DNA of 64,000 bases, taken from contig NW_023503632.1 in NCBI RefSeq assembly GCF_014529535.1, forward strand, positions 2,170,001-2,234,000. The letters run 5' to 3'. The translations under genes and the position numbers were made by a program. Of this stretch, positions 44,217-56,053 are shown piece by piece. Position 1 is the stretch's first letter. Each line of letters starts with the position of its first letter. The notes under the pieces were generated by a model, which saw nothing but the letters and a program-made list of their open reading frames with translations, did no database searches and was not told the DNA's origin. This DNA comes from Bradysia coprophila. Its lineage: Eukaryota > Arthropoda > Insecta > Diptera > Sciaridae.

Positions 44217-45302
44217 TCAATCAAACTTCTTTTGCCGCTTAGGGAATGGACCAGTAAGGCAATATATATGGGTAAGGGCTGCTCCCGCTTTATACTGTGC
44301 CGCACATACGTTGACTGAGGTTTCCGCTTTTTCACACTGTTGAACTGTATGATCTGAGCTATATTTTCGGAAATTTTCAAATCTGCTGCATCACCGCCTA
44401 TCAAATTTGATACAAAGTTGACCAACAGCTTTGATGTTGTGTTTTCAGCGCAGAAATTTTTGTTCAGGGACCCACTGAAAAGCGATTCATTTTCGACAAA
44501 CGATTCGGTCAGTATTGTCACTGCTTGACTAAGGATGTCTTCTTTGGCATCGTTTTTCATGGTGTTTTCAATAAGATTTTTTACATTTCGTCGAATGAAA
44601 ATAGTATCTCTCTTCCTATTTTGTCAGCTCGGAATCCTGGAACTGCTAACAGCAGCTGATCGTTTAACCTGGATGTATGTACCGTCACATTCTCGAACCC
44701 GAGCTGATGGAGACGTCCAGACATAGTCTTTGCTAGTTGAGATAATTTATAAAATTCGTTTTCGGAAGACTCTCAATCAGTTTAACGATTTCTTGAATGG
44801 CGGAGTTGTAACAGTCATTGAATTTCGGTTGAACACTTACAGTAACATTGGATTCGGTTGTTGGTTGATTATGGTGCTCTGTCAACGCGACTGCAGGACT
44901 GGTACCGGTTGTCACTTCTTTTTTACATCGATTTTCAAGCCGTTGTAGGTTCTGAGAATTGTACAGGTTCCGGCATTGCTTGTGATACCGTGCTTCGTTA
45001 CTCAATAGCAACTCCTCAAACTGGTTTGGGTTTTGAAACGATGATCCAATGTGGATTGGTACTGAATCGGGTTTACATTGGATGAAACTTGCGAAATCTC
45101 GGGAAATTGATGCATATCCCTGTTGTGTCGGTTTGGAGAACTGTTCTCCATTTTTAGCTTTGATCTGGCAGATGAAGCACTTGGCAAAGTCTATTTGCCA
45201 CAAGTTAGAATTTTCGTCCAGGTTAATGGCTCTGATCGAATCACTGGTCATTTCCTGATAATAAATTTTTAGCGACTTAACATTTGACCAGAAGTTACAC
45301 AC
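44217..45302 (-). pseudogene. Degenerate transposon-type ORF, target of the BEL insertion
   Basis: I do not know its formal family. The first block (45,302-44,733) has a zinc-like pattern CFICQ..YHKQC and resembles repeat-encoded proteins common in arthropod and cnidarian genomes. A second block in another frame (about 44,760-44,590, LLLAVPGFRADKIGREILF) and a third (44,590-44,217, PLPIYIALLVHS) follow in order, needing two one-base shifts. The third is cut by the BEL element and continues at 35,117. It is repeat-derived and inactive. Confidence 0.55.
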
Positions 45303-46449
45303 AATGTGTAGATCATACTTACGATTAGTCCAAAAACTTTAAATTTGTAATTTAAATTAACCGTAACTTAATTTAACGATCAAAATCGCGTAATAACTTG
45401 TGCAAAATAGAAAGTAAGTGAATAGTCTGTTGACATTATTATTTGTTACTTTCAATTATATTAATTCAGATATCGTAGATGCTTACATATGTCAATAAAT
45501 TTTTGATGAATAAGTTAAATTAAATCGGAGGCTATGATACTGAAATACTGTTGCCTATTGCAAATACAACCGATATTTTCATAATACAATCGCTAAACCG
45601 AACTGGTGTGCATACGTTATTTTGCACCAGCTGGTCACATACAATTTCAAATGGGACCAGCTGGTGCAAAATAACGTATGCACACCAGTTCGGCTTAGCG
45701 ATTGTATATCAGCTTTGCTTCGAATTGACTATTTTGGTATATTTTACGCAAAACTTCCATTTAAGCTCGAGTTAGAAATACGATGAAACATGACACAAAA
45801 ACTTGTTCCTAACTTGTGCCTAAATAGTAATTTTACGCTTACGATCGACATCGCCTGCGGTTGAAATTTTTCACATCTATTGCGCAAAATTACTATTTAG
45901 ACACGTGGTATGAAAGCTGCTATTATATACGGCAACAATTTCACAATGTCATAAAATCAATATCTACGAACGCAAAATGAATTCATCCTTCATTATACAA
46001 TCATTTATCGTTTTGATAAATTGGTTATTTTTCTTTATCAGAGATTTTTATTTATAAAACCATCGCTTCATAATTTCCGTCATAATTTCAGAGTGGATAA
46101 GACAGTTTTGTCTAGCGTAAATTTAATGACATTAACCGATTCATCATGGTAGAAAATCTAAATAATCAAAACCATAAATTTGCCGTGCATATTTATTATA
46201 TTTTAAAATGCAACCGCCAAACTTTCAGCGTTTAGCAAATAAATGTTATAATCTGATGCGACAAAAAATGACTAGTACGTTTTTGTGTGAAATGTCAATA
46301 AAACAGTTTTCGTAAACAAATTTAAAATTTTAAATCGAAGGAATCTAAAATATTTCCAGATGAGAGTTTCTCCATTAAATTGTGTACGAAAATGTTTTTT
46401 ATTTATTAAAAACAATCACCGGTTTCAGAGAAACCACTTTAAAAATAAA
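45303..46449. other. AT-rich noncoding interval with hairpin MITEs
   Basis: No gene is seen. A 53-bp inverted repeat lies at 45,584-45,707. A shorter one pairs about 45,818-45,840 with 45,884-45,905 (AAATAGTAATTTTACGC type). Confidence 0.5.
45584..45707. repeat. Hairpin with 53-bp arms
   Basis: Arms 45,584-45,636 and 45,655-45,707 differ at one base. The loop is 18 bases. It is a minimal foldback MITE. Confidence 0.95.
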
Positions 46450-46679
46450 ACGAGCCATCAGAACAGTCGGAGCGTTTGCTGCGACTGAGCCCCGTACAAA
46501 CCCGTATATCTATTGCGTACGTGACCCTAGTGCGTCTGTCACCCTACTTTGACCGTAAGCCTATGCGCCGGTTAAAGTAGTTAAAGTAAAATTATTATGT
46601 AATGTGTACATCTTAGAAATTGCGCATAGCGCAATTACGAAGCCCCGTACGACGTTCCTTTCAAATAAAACAAAAATTT

Positions 46680-47960
46680 CAAATAGCCCTAAAATTTTAA
46701 TTTATTGAGTATAAATACACATAGGGCCTAGTATCGGCCTCAGTCCGAGGATCCAATTTTTTTTTTCAACTACATTCTATTCGGCCTTTGATTACCTTCC
46801 AAATGAAACAAAAAATACGAAAAACGGATGAAATTTGCTCGAGTTATATGTAAAATACACATAGGGCCCTAGTAGCGGCCTTAGTCCGAGGACCCAAATT
46901 TAATTTTTTTTCAACAACATTCTATTCGGCCTTTGATTACCTTCCAAATGAAACAAAAATTACGAAAAACGGATGAAATTTGCTCGAGTTATATGTAAAA
47001 TACACATAGGGCCCTAGTAGCGGCCTTAGTCCAAGGAACCAAATTTAATTTTTTTTTCAACAACATTCTATTCGGTGTTCGATTATCTTTCAAATGAAAC
47101 AAAAATTACGAAAAACGGATGAAATTTACTCGAGTTGTATGTAAAATACGCATAGGGCCCTAGTAGCGGCCTTAGTCCGAGGACCCAAATTTAATTTTTT
47201 TTCAACAACATTCTATTCGGCCTTTGATTACCTTCCAAATGAAACAAAAATTACGAAAAACGGATGAAATTTGCTCGAGTTATATGTAAAATACACATAG
47301 GGCCCTAGTAGCGGCCTTAGTCCGAGGACCCCAATTTAATTTTTTTTCAACAACATTCTATTCGGCCTTTGATTACCTTTCAAATGAAACAAAAATTACG
47401 AAAAACGGATGAAATTTGCTCGAGTTATATGTAAAACACACATAGGGCCCTAGTAGCGGCCTTAGTCCGAGGACCCAAATTTAATTTTTTTTCAACAACA
47501 TTCTATTCGGCCTTTGATTACCTTCCAAATGAAACAAAAATTACGAAAAACGGATGAAATTTGCTCGAGTTATATGTAAAATACACATAGTGTCGAGTAT
47601 TTTAATGAATCTAAGAAGCCGGTTTTATGAATGAATCAAAGTACCCGTGAGAATTATAATGAAAAATCATTCTACCAGTAACATTATAATAGAATCGACG
47701 TGAATTGAAATCTCTTAAATAAAAATCATTTTTCCTTTTGTAAATTCCTGTTTTCCTAATCCTACCTGATCCTGAAATTTCGAACACATAGGGCCCTAGT
47801 AGCGGCCTTAGTCCAAGGACCCAAATTTAATTTTTTTCAACAACATTCTATTCGGTGTTCGATTATCTTTCAAATGAAACAAAAATTACGAAAAACGGAT
47901 GAAATTTACTTGAGTTCTATGTAAAATACACATAGGGCCCTAGTAGCTTTTCACTTCTAA
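46680..47960. repeat. 145-bp tandem array, about 8 units, with one nested insertion
   Basis: AAATTTGCTCGAG (or ACTCGAG) recurs at 46,831, 46,976, 47,122, 47,267, 47,412 and 47,557, then after an insertion at 47,902. Units share TAGGGCCCTAGTAGCGGCC with the array at 0.6-1.8 kb but are more homogeneous among themselves. Confidence 0.9.
47591..47783. mobile_element. 193-bp insertion with 8-bp target duplication
   Basis: ACACATAG flanks it on both sides (47,583-47,590 and 47,784-47,791) and occurs once at this position in other units. The insert starts TGTCGAGTATTTTAATG and ends CTGAAATTTCGA. Its ends are only weakly inverted. The 8-bp duplication suggests a hAT-type event. Confidence 0.8.
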
Positions 47961-48591
47961 GGCCCTAACTCACGGTCCACTCACCCGATTTTAAAAAACT
48001 TTTTTTTCCTGGATTGGTATTGACAATACCTATCATTTGCCGTGTCATTTCCATCGTTTATTTTGCCATAAATATCACCAAAAGACCTTAAATCACTTAG
48101 GTGGCCCTAACTCACGAAGGGCCGACCCGAATATGCCCATCTTCGAACTTAGCCTCACTATTTTGACTATCTTTCAGGGAAAAATTTTTTGTTTGAAATC
48201 GGATTTGATTTACTCAAGATATCGACGTGACGGACAGACGGCCCAAATTTTTATTGCGGATTCGTCATCTATAAACATAGGCAAACACTTTGCCCTTACC
48301 GTCTGCTTCGAATTCCATCAATTACACACGGCATCGTAATCCTATAAGCCCCTTCGTACTTCGTACGGGGCTAAAAAATCGGTGCAACCACCGAATAACG
48401 CGTTTTTATTGCCAGAATGGCCCAACTTTGGAAGGCTCTAATTTCAGGCCTTTACATTTTCCTGAGTGTCTGACGATGGTAATCTGTCCCAAAGGATGTA
48501 TTTTATAGATTCTGTAAATTCTGTAACTAAATTCTACTTTGCAAGAAAAAGAGACGTACATGCCCTTCACTAACGTAGGGCCATGATGAGT

Positions 48592-48888
48592 CTAAAGAAA
48601 CACCCTTTTTCGGCCTTCGGGCATCTTCCACCAGCTATCAGGAGACTGTCTGAGGCCTGTTTTGAGGTATAACTGCCGACGTATAACTGCCCATGCCTTT
48701 CGACTGGAGTACGTAAAGTTCATTTCTTCAACGGTCTTCAACCATTTTTCTCTCTTTGCATTGTCAAGGGAATGTATCAGGTCATCAGCAACCTCACTGT
48801 CTCCGGACACACAAAGGTCGTTGTAGTGTCTTTCAGTTTCGGTGTTCCAGCACGGCACGTACTCTTTTCTGTTGCCTCTCGGTAACAC
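48592..48888 (-). pseudogene. RTE-type LINE fragment (between endonuclease and RT)
   Basis: The minus strand encodes LPRGNRKEYVPCWNTETERH and FTYSSRKAWAVIRRQLYLKT. This is the linker typical of RTE-clade endonuclease/RT proteins. The fragment is about 98 codons with no RT after it. Confidence 0.7.
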
Positions 48889-49230
48889 GAACTGTACTCA
48901 TCTTATGGTTAGGAGTGGTCGGTTCTGCGTAGCGCGAAACAACCTGGTACACAAACAATTCTAAGCCCCCAAAAACCAATGATTCAGAGGTCACAACAGA
49001 TGGTGTTGCTTCCGCCTCGCCGGTCCATGATGAATGGAAACGACTCTCAATTAATCAAATGTTTAAGTTTATTTAACGAGAACGAACTGAGTTGGATGGC
49101 TTGGAACAACAATTTTGAAATTCAGTTCATGGCATGCGACTAAATTGCTAAACAAAATCAAAAACGAAATTTGTGATGGGATCTTTGTGATTCAAATAAT
49201 GAGATTCGACGTTGCACATCAGCAGTCCAT
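48889..49230. other. 3' flank of gamma-tubulin
   Basis: It is noncoding. On the minus strand AATAAA lies at 49,073-49,068, a likely poly(A) signal for the gamma-tubulin gene. Confidence 0.5.
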
Positions 49231-51069
49231 CTATTCGGTTGTGCTGCTCTTGCCACCTGTAACAAAGTAATTTTGTCAACGTCACGATAAATGAATTAAA
49301 AATTTAGATTGTGCGAGAATAAGAGCAACGTCCTACCTTGCCAGCACAAATAATTCGGTTTCGTAGCGGCTTCATACTCCTGAATCAAGCAGTCGACCAC
49401 TTCTCGGGAGTCATCCAACTCTGTTAAATCCTCTTTGAACATATCCTCACGTTTGAATTGATCCAGAAATGCGCCACGCTTGCGAAGTTTGTCGTACTGT
49501 GACAACGCGCTCTTGAACAGCTGAACGAACAATTGGGAGAAACTCGAATCACTTTACTCGACAACACCCCCCCTTTTCCCGCTGACTTACCGACGAAATG
49601 CTGGTGTGATTGGCCAACATCAGTCCGGACACACGATGATTGCTCTGCACATACGGACTACTTTTCGACAAAGCAACTTGAATCGATGTCGGACCCCATG
49701 GAATGAATTGGGCCAATTTGCGTTCACGAATCCGTTGCAGTGACTTGTGCACTTGCGTTGGATCGACCTCGCCTTGAATGATATTCAAAATTGATATGTA
49801 GCAATGGTGATTGCTCTTGTCCAGTCCCGTTGACACCATCATATTCTTTGGTTGCAGCAGACGTCTCATGACATCCAGTACGGTTGTTTTGCGTATGTTG
49901 ACGGTTTGCTGTTGGTGGGAGTGAACGAAATATAAAATTGACATACGCGACCATAGAAAAATCCGCTTTGTTAACTCACATCATTGTCTGTAGTCAATGG
50001 AGTGTAACCAGTCATTAGGAAATGAAGTTGAGGCGTCGGAATCAATGGAGCGGTAAGACCGATCAATGTATTGTTCATATACGATGGATAACGCAACGTT
50101 GTTGTACTGACCGACATAATGGTCGATACCAATGAGTTGATTTGGGTGAAGCTGGGATTCTGTTGAGTGAATTTGAGTGGTTGACGGTGGCGCAACGATC
50201 AAAAATACGAAAAATTACCTCAATATGCAAACGATCGGTGGCGATGCGATTCAAAGCAGTGTTGTCTAATACTACGACGCAATCAGCACAGCTGGTTAAT
50301 CGCTTGAGCGTCAGCATTGAATTGTATGGCTGAACCACGACATCGCTTAAATGTGAAGAAAATTTCAATTGAGAACATTTTCGGCCAGCTTGGCCCGTCA
50401 GAACGCCTACCTAATTTCATCCTGGTTCGGGAACACACTGTACGTTTGAATGAGTTTCTTCGGGAACCGGTCGGACAATCGTTCCATGATATAGGATCCC
50501 ATCCCCGACCCAGTTCCACCGGCAATTGAATGGCACAAAACGAATCCCTCCAAACTGTCACTGCCATCCGCTTCTCTGTCGATAATGTCAAACACATCCT
50601 CTTGCAGTTGATCGCCCTGACTGAATCCAGACGCCCAATTGTTACCGGCTCCGCCACCATCTTTGGATAAATAAACATTTTCCGGATTGTACAATTTGGC
50701 GTACGGTGATGTCATGATCGTGTTGATGACTCTCGGTTCCAGATCCAACAGAACCGCTCTCGGTATATAATGATCATCGTCAGCCTAGATGGTAAGCTTT
50801 TTAGAGATCAGCTAACACCGAAAAACGTCTTCGTTTACCTGATAGAAGAACACATCCTTCCGATCAATGTTGTCGGTCGCAAAGTCTTCAATCACACCCG
50901 TCGGTGATATTCCATGTTCCAAGCACAATCTCTTCCAAAATTCGAAACCGACTGCGGAAGGAAAACGTTTTTGGTTTTTCATTCATCACCTTAACCAATT
51001 TTGTTTGGTGCGAAACTTACTTTGATTACCACATTGCCCCAACTGTAGCGTTATGATTTCACTTGGCAT
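49231..51069 (-). CDS. Gamma-tubulin
   Basis: Gamma-tubulin forms the ring complex that nucleates microtubules at centrosomes and spindle. The minus-strand exons are 51,069-51,021, 50,951-50,839, 50,784-50,411, 50,345-50,219, 50,159-49,980, 49,908-49,591, 49,520-49,337 and 49,256-49,231. All introns are GT..AG and 54-80 bp, and the total of 1371 nt gives 456 residues, the family's usual length. The start [16 protein letters not shown] is the conserved N-terminus. The GTP-binding loop GGTGSGMGS is at 143-151. Further matches are [34 protein letters not shown] and [14 protein letters not shown]. The C-terminal tail (GGKSSTTE) is short and not acidic, less conserved than the rest. No frameshift is present. 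A MITE-like inverted repeat lies in the 5' flank from about 51,300. I cannot tell which insect paralogue (23C- or 37C-like) it is. Confidence 0.95.
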
Positions 51070-51299
51070 CTTTGGCTTGAACTTACGCAAACAAATTATT
51101 TACAAATTGATCGTTTTCTCGATTCTTCATCAAATTTAAACAGTAACCGTATAAATCTTTGTGACAAATTGTTGTTGAAAACCAGTTTTTTTTATGTATT
51201 TTACAAGTTGACATTTCGGTATTTTGTTTTACTGGGAAAAATAAGCACAGGGTGGTGTAGGTTTGCTCCAAGTAACTGTAAACACGACCTTTGACAACC

Positions 51300-51470
51300 C
51301 GAACAACGACAATTTCATCCACAGCAACGTCGCTTACGTGATATTTCATACAAATCGAACAACGTCGCAAACGCGATTTACACAGAAATATTATTATGGC
51401 TCTGTGGATGAAATTTGACAATTCATATGGCCTTGGAACAAACCTGTAGCATAGTAGAGTCAACACTTTG
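51300..51470. repeat. TTTCATCCACAGAG foldback repeat, copy 1
   Basis: CAATTTCATCCACAG (about 51,309) is inverted as CTGTGGATGAAATTTG (about 51,402), ending near GGCCTTGGAACAAACC. Relatives are at 54,418-54,610 and 56,705-56,960. It lies in the gamma-tubulin 5' flank. Confidence 0.65.
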
Positions 51471-51519
51471 ACGATTTTACTTAGCAATTCATCATTGTTG
51501 GTTGATTTGTTAAATCACC

Positions 51520-51800
51520 AAAAAAAGTCAAGATAAAACGTCAAAGTAAGAAGAAACACCATTAAGACAAATCTACCATTCTTGATGTCTCTCGGCGTTT
51601 CTTCAGACTTTGGCGATTTTTCTTGGCGTCACTTCACATTCTGGCGATGTTTCTTGACGTCACTTCACATGCTGGCGATTTTTCTTGGTGATTCAACAAA
51701 TCAGATGATTCAAATTGGCCAGAATGTGAAGAAACGCCAAAGTGAGAAATACGTTTTTGATTGGTTAAAAAGGCTGTTGCATACGCATTATATCTCTCGG
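51520..51800. repeat. TTCTTGACGTCACTTCACA-type repeat
   Basis: Variants of CTGGCGATTTTTCTTGGTG recur three times with an inverted relative (AGAATGTGAAGAAACGCC) at about 51,725. A diverged copy spans 58,880-59,260. It is noncoding. The region 51,800-52,598 shows no gene. Confidence 0.6.
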
Positions 51801-52598
51801 ATAAAACATCTTACATTTTGTCTATGGGATCGAACAAAACGTTTTTTCGCTACCTTTCGTAGAAGGATAAATTCCATAGGATCGAACAAGACGCTAGAGC
51901 ATTAGCTATGAACAATTGTGGACATTAGCTAGGAACATTTTTAATATTATTTTGCGCAAAAACCTCAACCCAAGCTGATTTAAAGCCTCAACCCAACCTG
52001 ATTTAAATTATATTTTCTCGATTCAGACAAGGTTTGAGCTGTTCTGAGCATTACCTAGGAATATTTTGATTATTTTTTGCATTCAATCAATTCAAATCCA
52101 ATTCTAAAAACTTCACATTCAAAAATGTTGCGCTATAAAAATTCCAAATTTTACGACAGAACCACTTTGTCGCATTTTCTCATGTCGCATATTTCCGTCT
52201 CTGCCACTCTTACCCGCTTCATCGAGGCTGTTTAATTGTATATTAGTGAGTGCGCCAATCTCCATTTTTATTAGATGTGAGATGGCATTCCACGCTTACG
52301 TTCATATGAAATCATCCTACAGATCACACTTCTGCAGCATAAAGCTCATTTTTTGTGTAACCGAAACTCGTCTGCTCCTTATGTCTCAGTTTTGACTGCT
52401 GCATGTATTTCAACTGGGACTTTGCTCCTTTTGACACCCTGTATTGTGTATAAACACCGGCTCTATGAGGCATTATTTATGCACGAAACAGCTGATCAAA
52501 GGTCTATATTACTAAGCAGCACTACGCATTACCCCATCACTATCTCATACCGAAAGTCAATAGGTACTTGATTGTTATTTTCCATTGTGTGTTTTTTC

Positions 52599-53682
52599 AT
52601 GAACTTATCAAGAAATGTCAAAGTTAATACCTTAATCATCGTCAGTATAATTGTGGTCATTACATCAGCGTATTTACATTTACATCAGCAAGTCATCGGC
52701 AACGAACTACGAACCACACAAATTCATCAGACTCTGATGTTGTTCGGTCTTGGTTCGTGGTTGACAAAGTTTGGAATAATGGCACCGCAAACGCCCCAAT
52801 TGAATCAAATTGGTCCGGGATTCTGGAATGTACGTGCATCTTTTAAACTATTCAAATTGATTGACATTGGAACACACATGTCGTTGGTTCAACTGCGCAA
52901 TGGAAATTTTCTGGTTATCGATACGGTGGAAATGAACGACCAACTGAAGAAAGAGTTGGATGATTTGACCAATAATGGGACGAAAATTGAGGCTGTTGTC
53001 GGCGTTCACCCTTTTCACACATTGGCCTTTCCTGGCTTTTACAAACTGTACCCGGACGCTAAGTACTACGGCACTCCGAGACATTTAAGGAATTTGAAAG
53101 ATGTTCAATGGACGGGTCAACTCGACGACAATAAGGAAAGTTTGTCCAGATGGGAACCGGAAGTCGAGCTACGTATTCCAGCAGGTAAGCTACGAGCATT
53201 CAAACTATTCAATGCAAAGCTTCAACGAAAGACATCGTTTAGGTGCTGAATACATCAATCCTCAACCGGAAAAGAGCAACCATTTCGTCAGCGTATTTGT
53301 TCATCATCGCGATTCGAAAACTCTGCACGTCGACGATACGCTCATGTACGCCGAGAATCCCGGAATCATGTTCCGATTGTTCGGATTGAAAGCCGGCTCA
53401 ACGGTGTTCCATCCATCGATCAAGGATCATGGACTGTATCCGACTGCAGAGGCACCGCTACAGTTCCGTGATTGGATAAATCAGATGCTGAAAGATTGGG
53501 ACTTTGATAATCTGTGTACCGCTCACATTGGCGTTAAGTCTGGTGGAGCGCATGCAGCTGTGGAGGAATTGATGAAAAATTCGGAAAAGTTTTTCATCGA
53601 TCTCAGTGAACGAAATAAGAAGAAAATTCCGCCAACAGTGGGCAAACAAGGCGAATGGGTTTCGGGCAATGAATGTGGTTGA
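52599..53682 (+). CDS. Metallo-beta-lactamase-like membrane-anchored protein
   Basis: Exons 52,599-53,184 and 53,243-53,682 join across a 58-bp GT..AG intron, giving 341 residues. I chose the ATG at 52,599 because an N-terminal hydrophobic segment (TLIIVSIIVVITSAYLHL) follows at once, acting as signal anchor. The rest resembles the DUF4336-like branch of the metallo-beta-lactamase fold. It has a beta-strand-rich N-terminal part (MSLVQLRNGNFLVIDTV), a His-containing loop VGVHPFHTLAFPGFYKLYPD in place of the canonical HxHxDH, PDAKYYGTPRHL, HVDDTLMYAE with a candidate metal Asp pair, and CTAHIGVKSGGA near the end. A hydrolase activity is only inferred and the substrate is unknown. It is divergently placed from gamma-tubulin. 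Frame and splice are intact. Confidence 0.75.
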
Positions 53683-54263
53683 TCGAATTGGGAAATTAAC
53701 TGAAAATTCTTTTTCTGTTAAGTGTAGCTCTAGGGCTTTTGAGTTAATAATAATGATAATTTATTATCGTGTTTTGTTTCAAATGTGTCTTTCAATGGGT
53801 GTATAATCTCTCCTTATACTCTCTGGTTCTTTTGACTTCTCTTGAGCTTTCTCGACAGTGAACAACAAAATGGGTTCATGTCTAACACAGTCTAACTTTG
53901 AGACACCTTTGTGTCACCGCCTTCGTGATCAACTCAGAATTGTTAGAATATTTAGCGTTTTGCGTCGAAAAGGTTGAAATACAGGTTTATTCAATCGTAA
54001 AAACGATTTTTGACTGACCGCAAACGAACGAGAGCTACAGAGCCGCATAACCTTAACGCTTTTGCGAGCATTTCGTCAACAATAATTTTGTGGCTATAAC
54101 ATTTTGACAGCAAAAGAAACCTTGGAAGAGACCTATAGATCATCATCAAGTTACGGTACTTTTAGACGTAACCTCACTAAAGTTTCGTTAAATGTTTCGT
54201 TCATTCATTTGTTTTACTTTTTAACGTGGATGGCATTTCAAACGGCCTTGAAGAGATGACCAA
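53683..54263. other. Intergenic, no gene seen
   Basis: This is the 3' flank of the preceding gene. It contains TAATAATAATGATAATTTATTA but no clean AATAAA close by. No repeat family is recognised. Confidence 0.5.
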
Positions 54264-54376
54264 TAGGAAACCTCGGTTGACCTGTACAGGCGAAACGATT
54301 TTCTTCAGTTTTTTTTTGCGAAATAACTTCACAGAAAACATCGTGGCGCCTCTACAGGCGAGCCGAGGTTTCCTAT
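54264..54376. repeat. MITE-like inverted repeat (TAGGAAACCTCGG ends)
   Basis: TAGGAAACCTCGGTTGACC at the left is inverted as GCCGAGGTTTCCTA at the right. Inner CTGTACAGGCG pairs CGCCTCTACAGG. The spacer is about 55 bp. A relative is at 30,640. Confidence 0.85.
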
Positions 54377-54417
54377 AGCCGTACTTAATTGGTTTGCACC
54401 AAGGTAATTTCGAAATT

Positions 54418-54610
54418 TCAAATTTCATCCACAGAAGGCAACTTAACCAGAACTTTCAGGTTGTCGAAAATTTTAACGAAAAACTTACAAAGAAATTCGT
54501 TGACGTTTAGGCTATGTTCATCTCTGTGGATGAAATCGTTGTCGTTTGTGTTGTCAAAGTTCGGGTTTACAGTTATTTGCAACAAACCTATTGGCATTGC
54601 ATTTGGTTTG
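54418..54610. repeat. TTTCATCCACAGAG foldback repeat, copy 2
   Basis: AATTTCATCCACAG at 54,421 is inverted as CTCTGTGGATGAAATC at about 54,524. The end GTTATTTGCAACAAACC resembles copy 3. Confidence 0.6.
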
Positions 54611-54733
54611 TCAAGGCTGCTGTTGTTTATTTCACTTATCAATTGTCGTGATCAGCGTATACACAATACATAAAAGTTGTATTATATACTTATAGCCGTT
54701 GGTCTTGAACACTTCTTCTTCTCTTCTTCTTTT

Positions 54734-56053
54734 TCAGCCTGTTTCGATCCACTGCTGGATGTAGGCCTCTCCAACTTCTTTCCATTTCGTACGATCCATT
54801 GCCATTTGCTGCCAGTTTGTACCTGCAATATTCTTAATTCCGTTTGTCCATCTCTCTGGTGGTCTACCTGTAGCTCGTCTTTTATATGGTCGCCAGTTCA
54901 TGATCTTTTTGGTCCAACGTTCGTCTGTCCTTCTTGCAATATGTCCCGCCCAGCTCCATTTCAGAGATGCTATTCTTTCCATGACATCAACGACCCTGGT
55001 TTGTTGTCGAATCCATTGATTCGTCATTCTGTCTCTGAGTGTTATTCCAAGCATACTCCGTTCCATGGCTCTTTGTGTCACTCTCAATTTATCTTCGGAT
55101 GCTTTTGTTAAAGTTAACGTTTCCGCTCCATAAGTGAGCACTGGAAGGACACAAGTGTCGAAAACTTTGCGTTTCAGACTATTATTCATTTTGCTTTTGA
55201 AAATTAGTCTGAGTTTTCCGAACGCTGCCCATGCAAGACCAATCCTACGTCTTATTTCTGCAGTTTGGTTGTCCAGACCTAACTTCAGTTTATGTCCTAG
55301 ATATACATAGCTGTCGACTCGTTCAATGACAGTGTCACCAATTTTGATTTCTCTATCGTCCCCGATGTTGGTCATGACTTTTGTTTTCGATAAGTTCATC
55401 TTGAGGCCAACTTTGCTCGCCTCTTCACTTAACTGTTGTAGCATAAGCTGAGCCTGACCTAGATTCGCTGCTATCGGTACAATGTCATCAGCGAAGCGTA
55501 GATTGCTCAGGTACTCTCCATTTATCTTTATTCCCATTTTACTCCAGTTTAACTTCCTAAAAATACTCTGCAGAATCGCCGTGAATAATTTCGGTGAAAT
55601 GGTGTCACCCTGCCTTACACCTCGGCCAATTCTGAATTTCTCCGTGCTCTTATGAAGTTTTATACATGAAGTAGCATTTTTGTACACATATCGAATTGTG
55701 TTGGAGTACCTTGAGTCTACTCTACATTCGTCTAATGCGTCCAATATCGACCATGTTTCCACTGAATCGAAAGCTTTTTCGAAGTCTATGAATAGCAAGA
55801 CTATGTCGATGTTGTATTCACGACACTTCTCAATAAGCGTTCTCATCACCTGCAAATGGTCGTTTGTGCTGAAACCAGATCTGAAAGCAGCTTGTTCAAC
55901 AGGTTGGTAGAAGTCGAACTTGTTCGTGTTCCTCTTCGTAATGATTTTCATAAACAACTTGTAGAGTGTTGACAATAGGCTTATGGGTCGGTAATTTTCC
56001 AGCTTTGTTATGTCTCCTTTTTTATGCAGCAATGTAATTACCGCGAAGTGCAT
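54734..56053 (-). mobile_element. RTE-clade LINE reverse transcriptase, 5' truncated
   Basis: The single open frame of 439 codons is the RT and C-terminal part of an RTE-type non-LTR retrotransposon. Motifs in order are LENYRPISLLSTLYKLFMKI, AFRSGFSTNDHLQ, LLFIDFEKAFDS, GVRQGDTISPKLFTAILQ, LRFADDIVPIA (catalytic FADD) and KTKVMTN. They are followed by the conserved tail VLTYGAETLTL, WSWAGHIARR and RPPERWTNGI. The apurinic endonuclease domain is missing, cut at 56,053, as is usual for abortive LINE insertion. The frame is intact, so the insertion is fairly recent. Confidence 0.92.

Larger units (their letters stand above)
46450..48378. mobile_element. Composite repeat element with 145-bp arrays, copy C
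   Basis: It has the same plan as copy A. It starts CAGTCGGAGCGTTTGCTGCG and GAGCCCCGTAC, then GCGCATAGCGCAATTACG. The array follows, then a tail with CGAAGGGCCGACCCG, GACGGACAGACGG and ATTGCGGATTCGTCATCTA, ending CTTCGTACGGGGC. It is noncoding. Confidence 0.65.
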
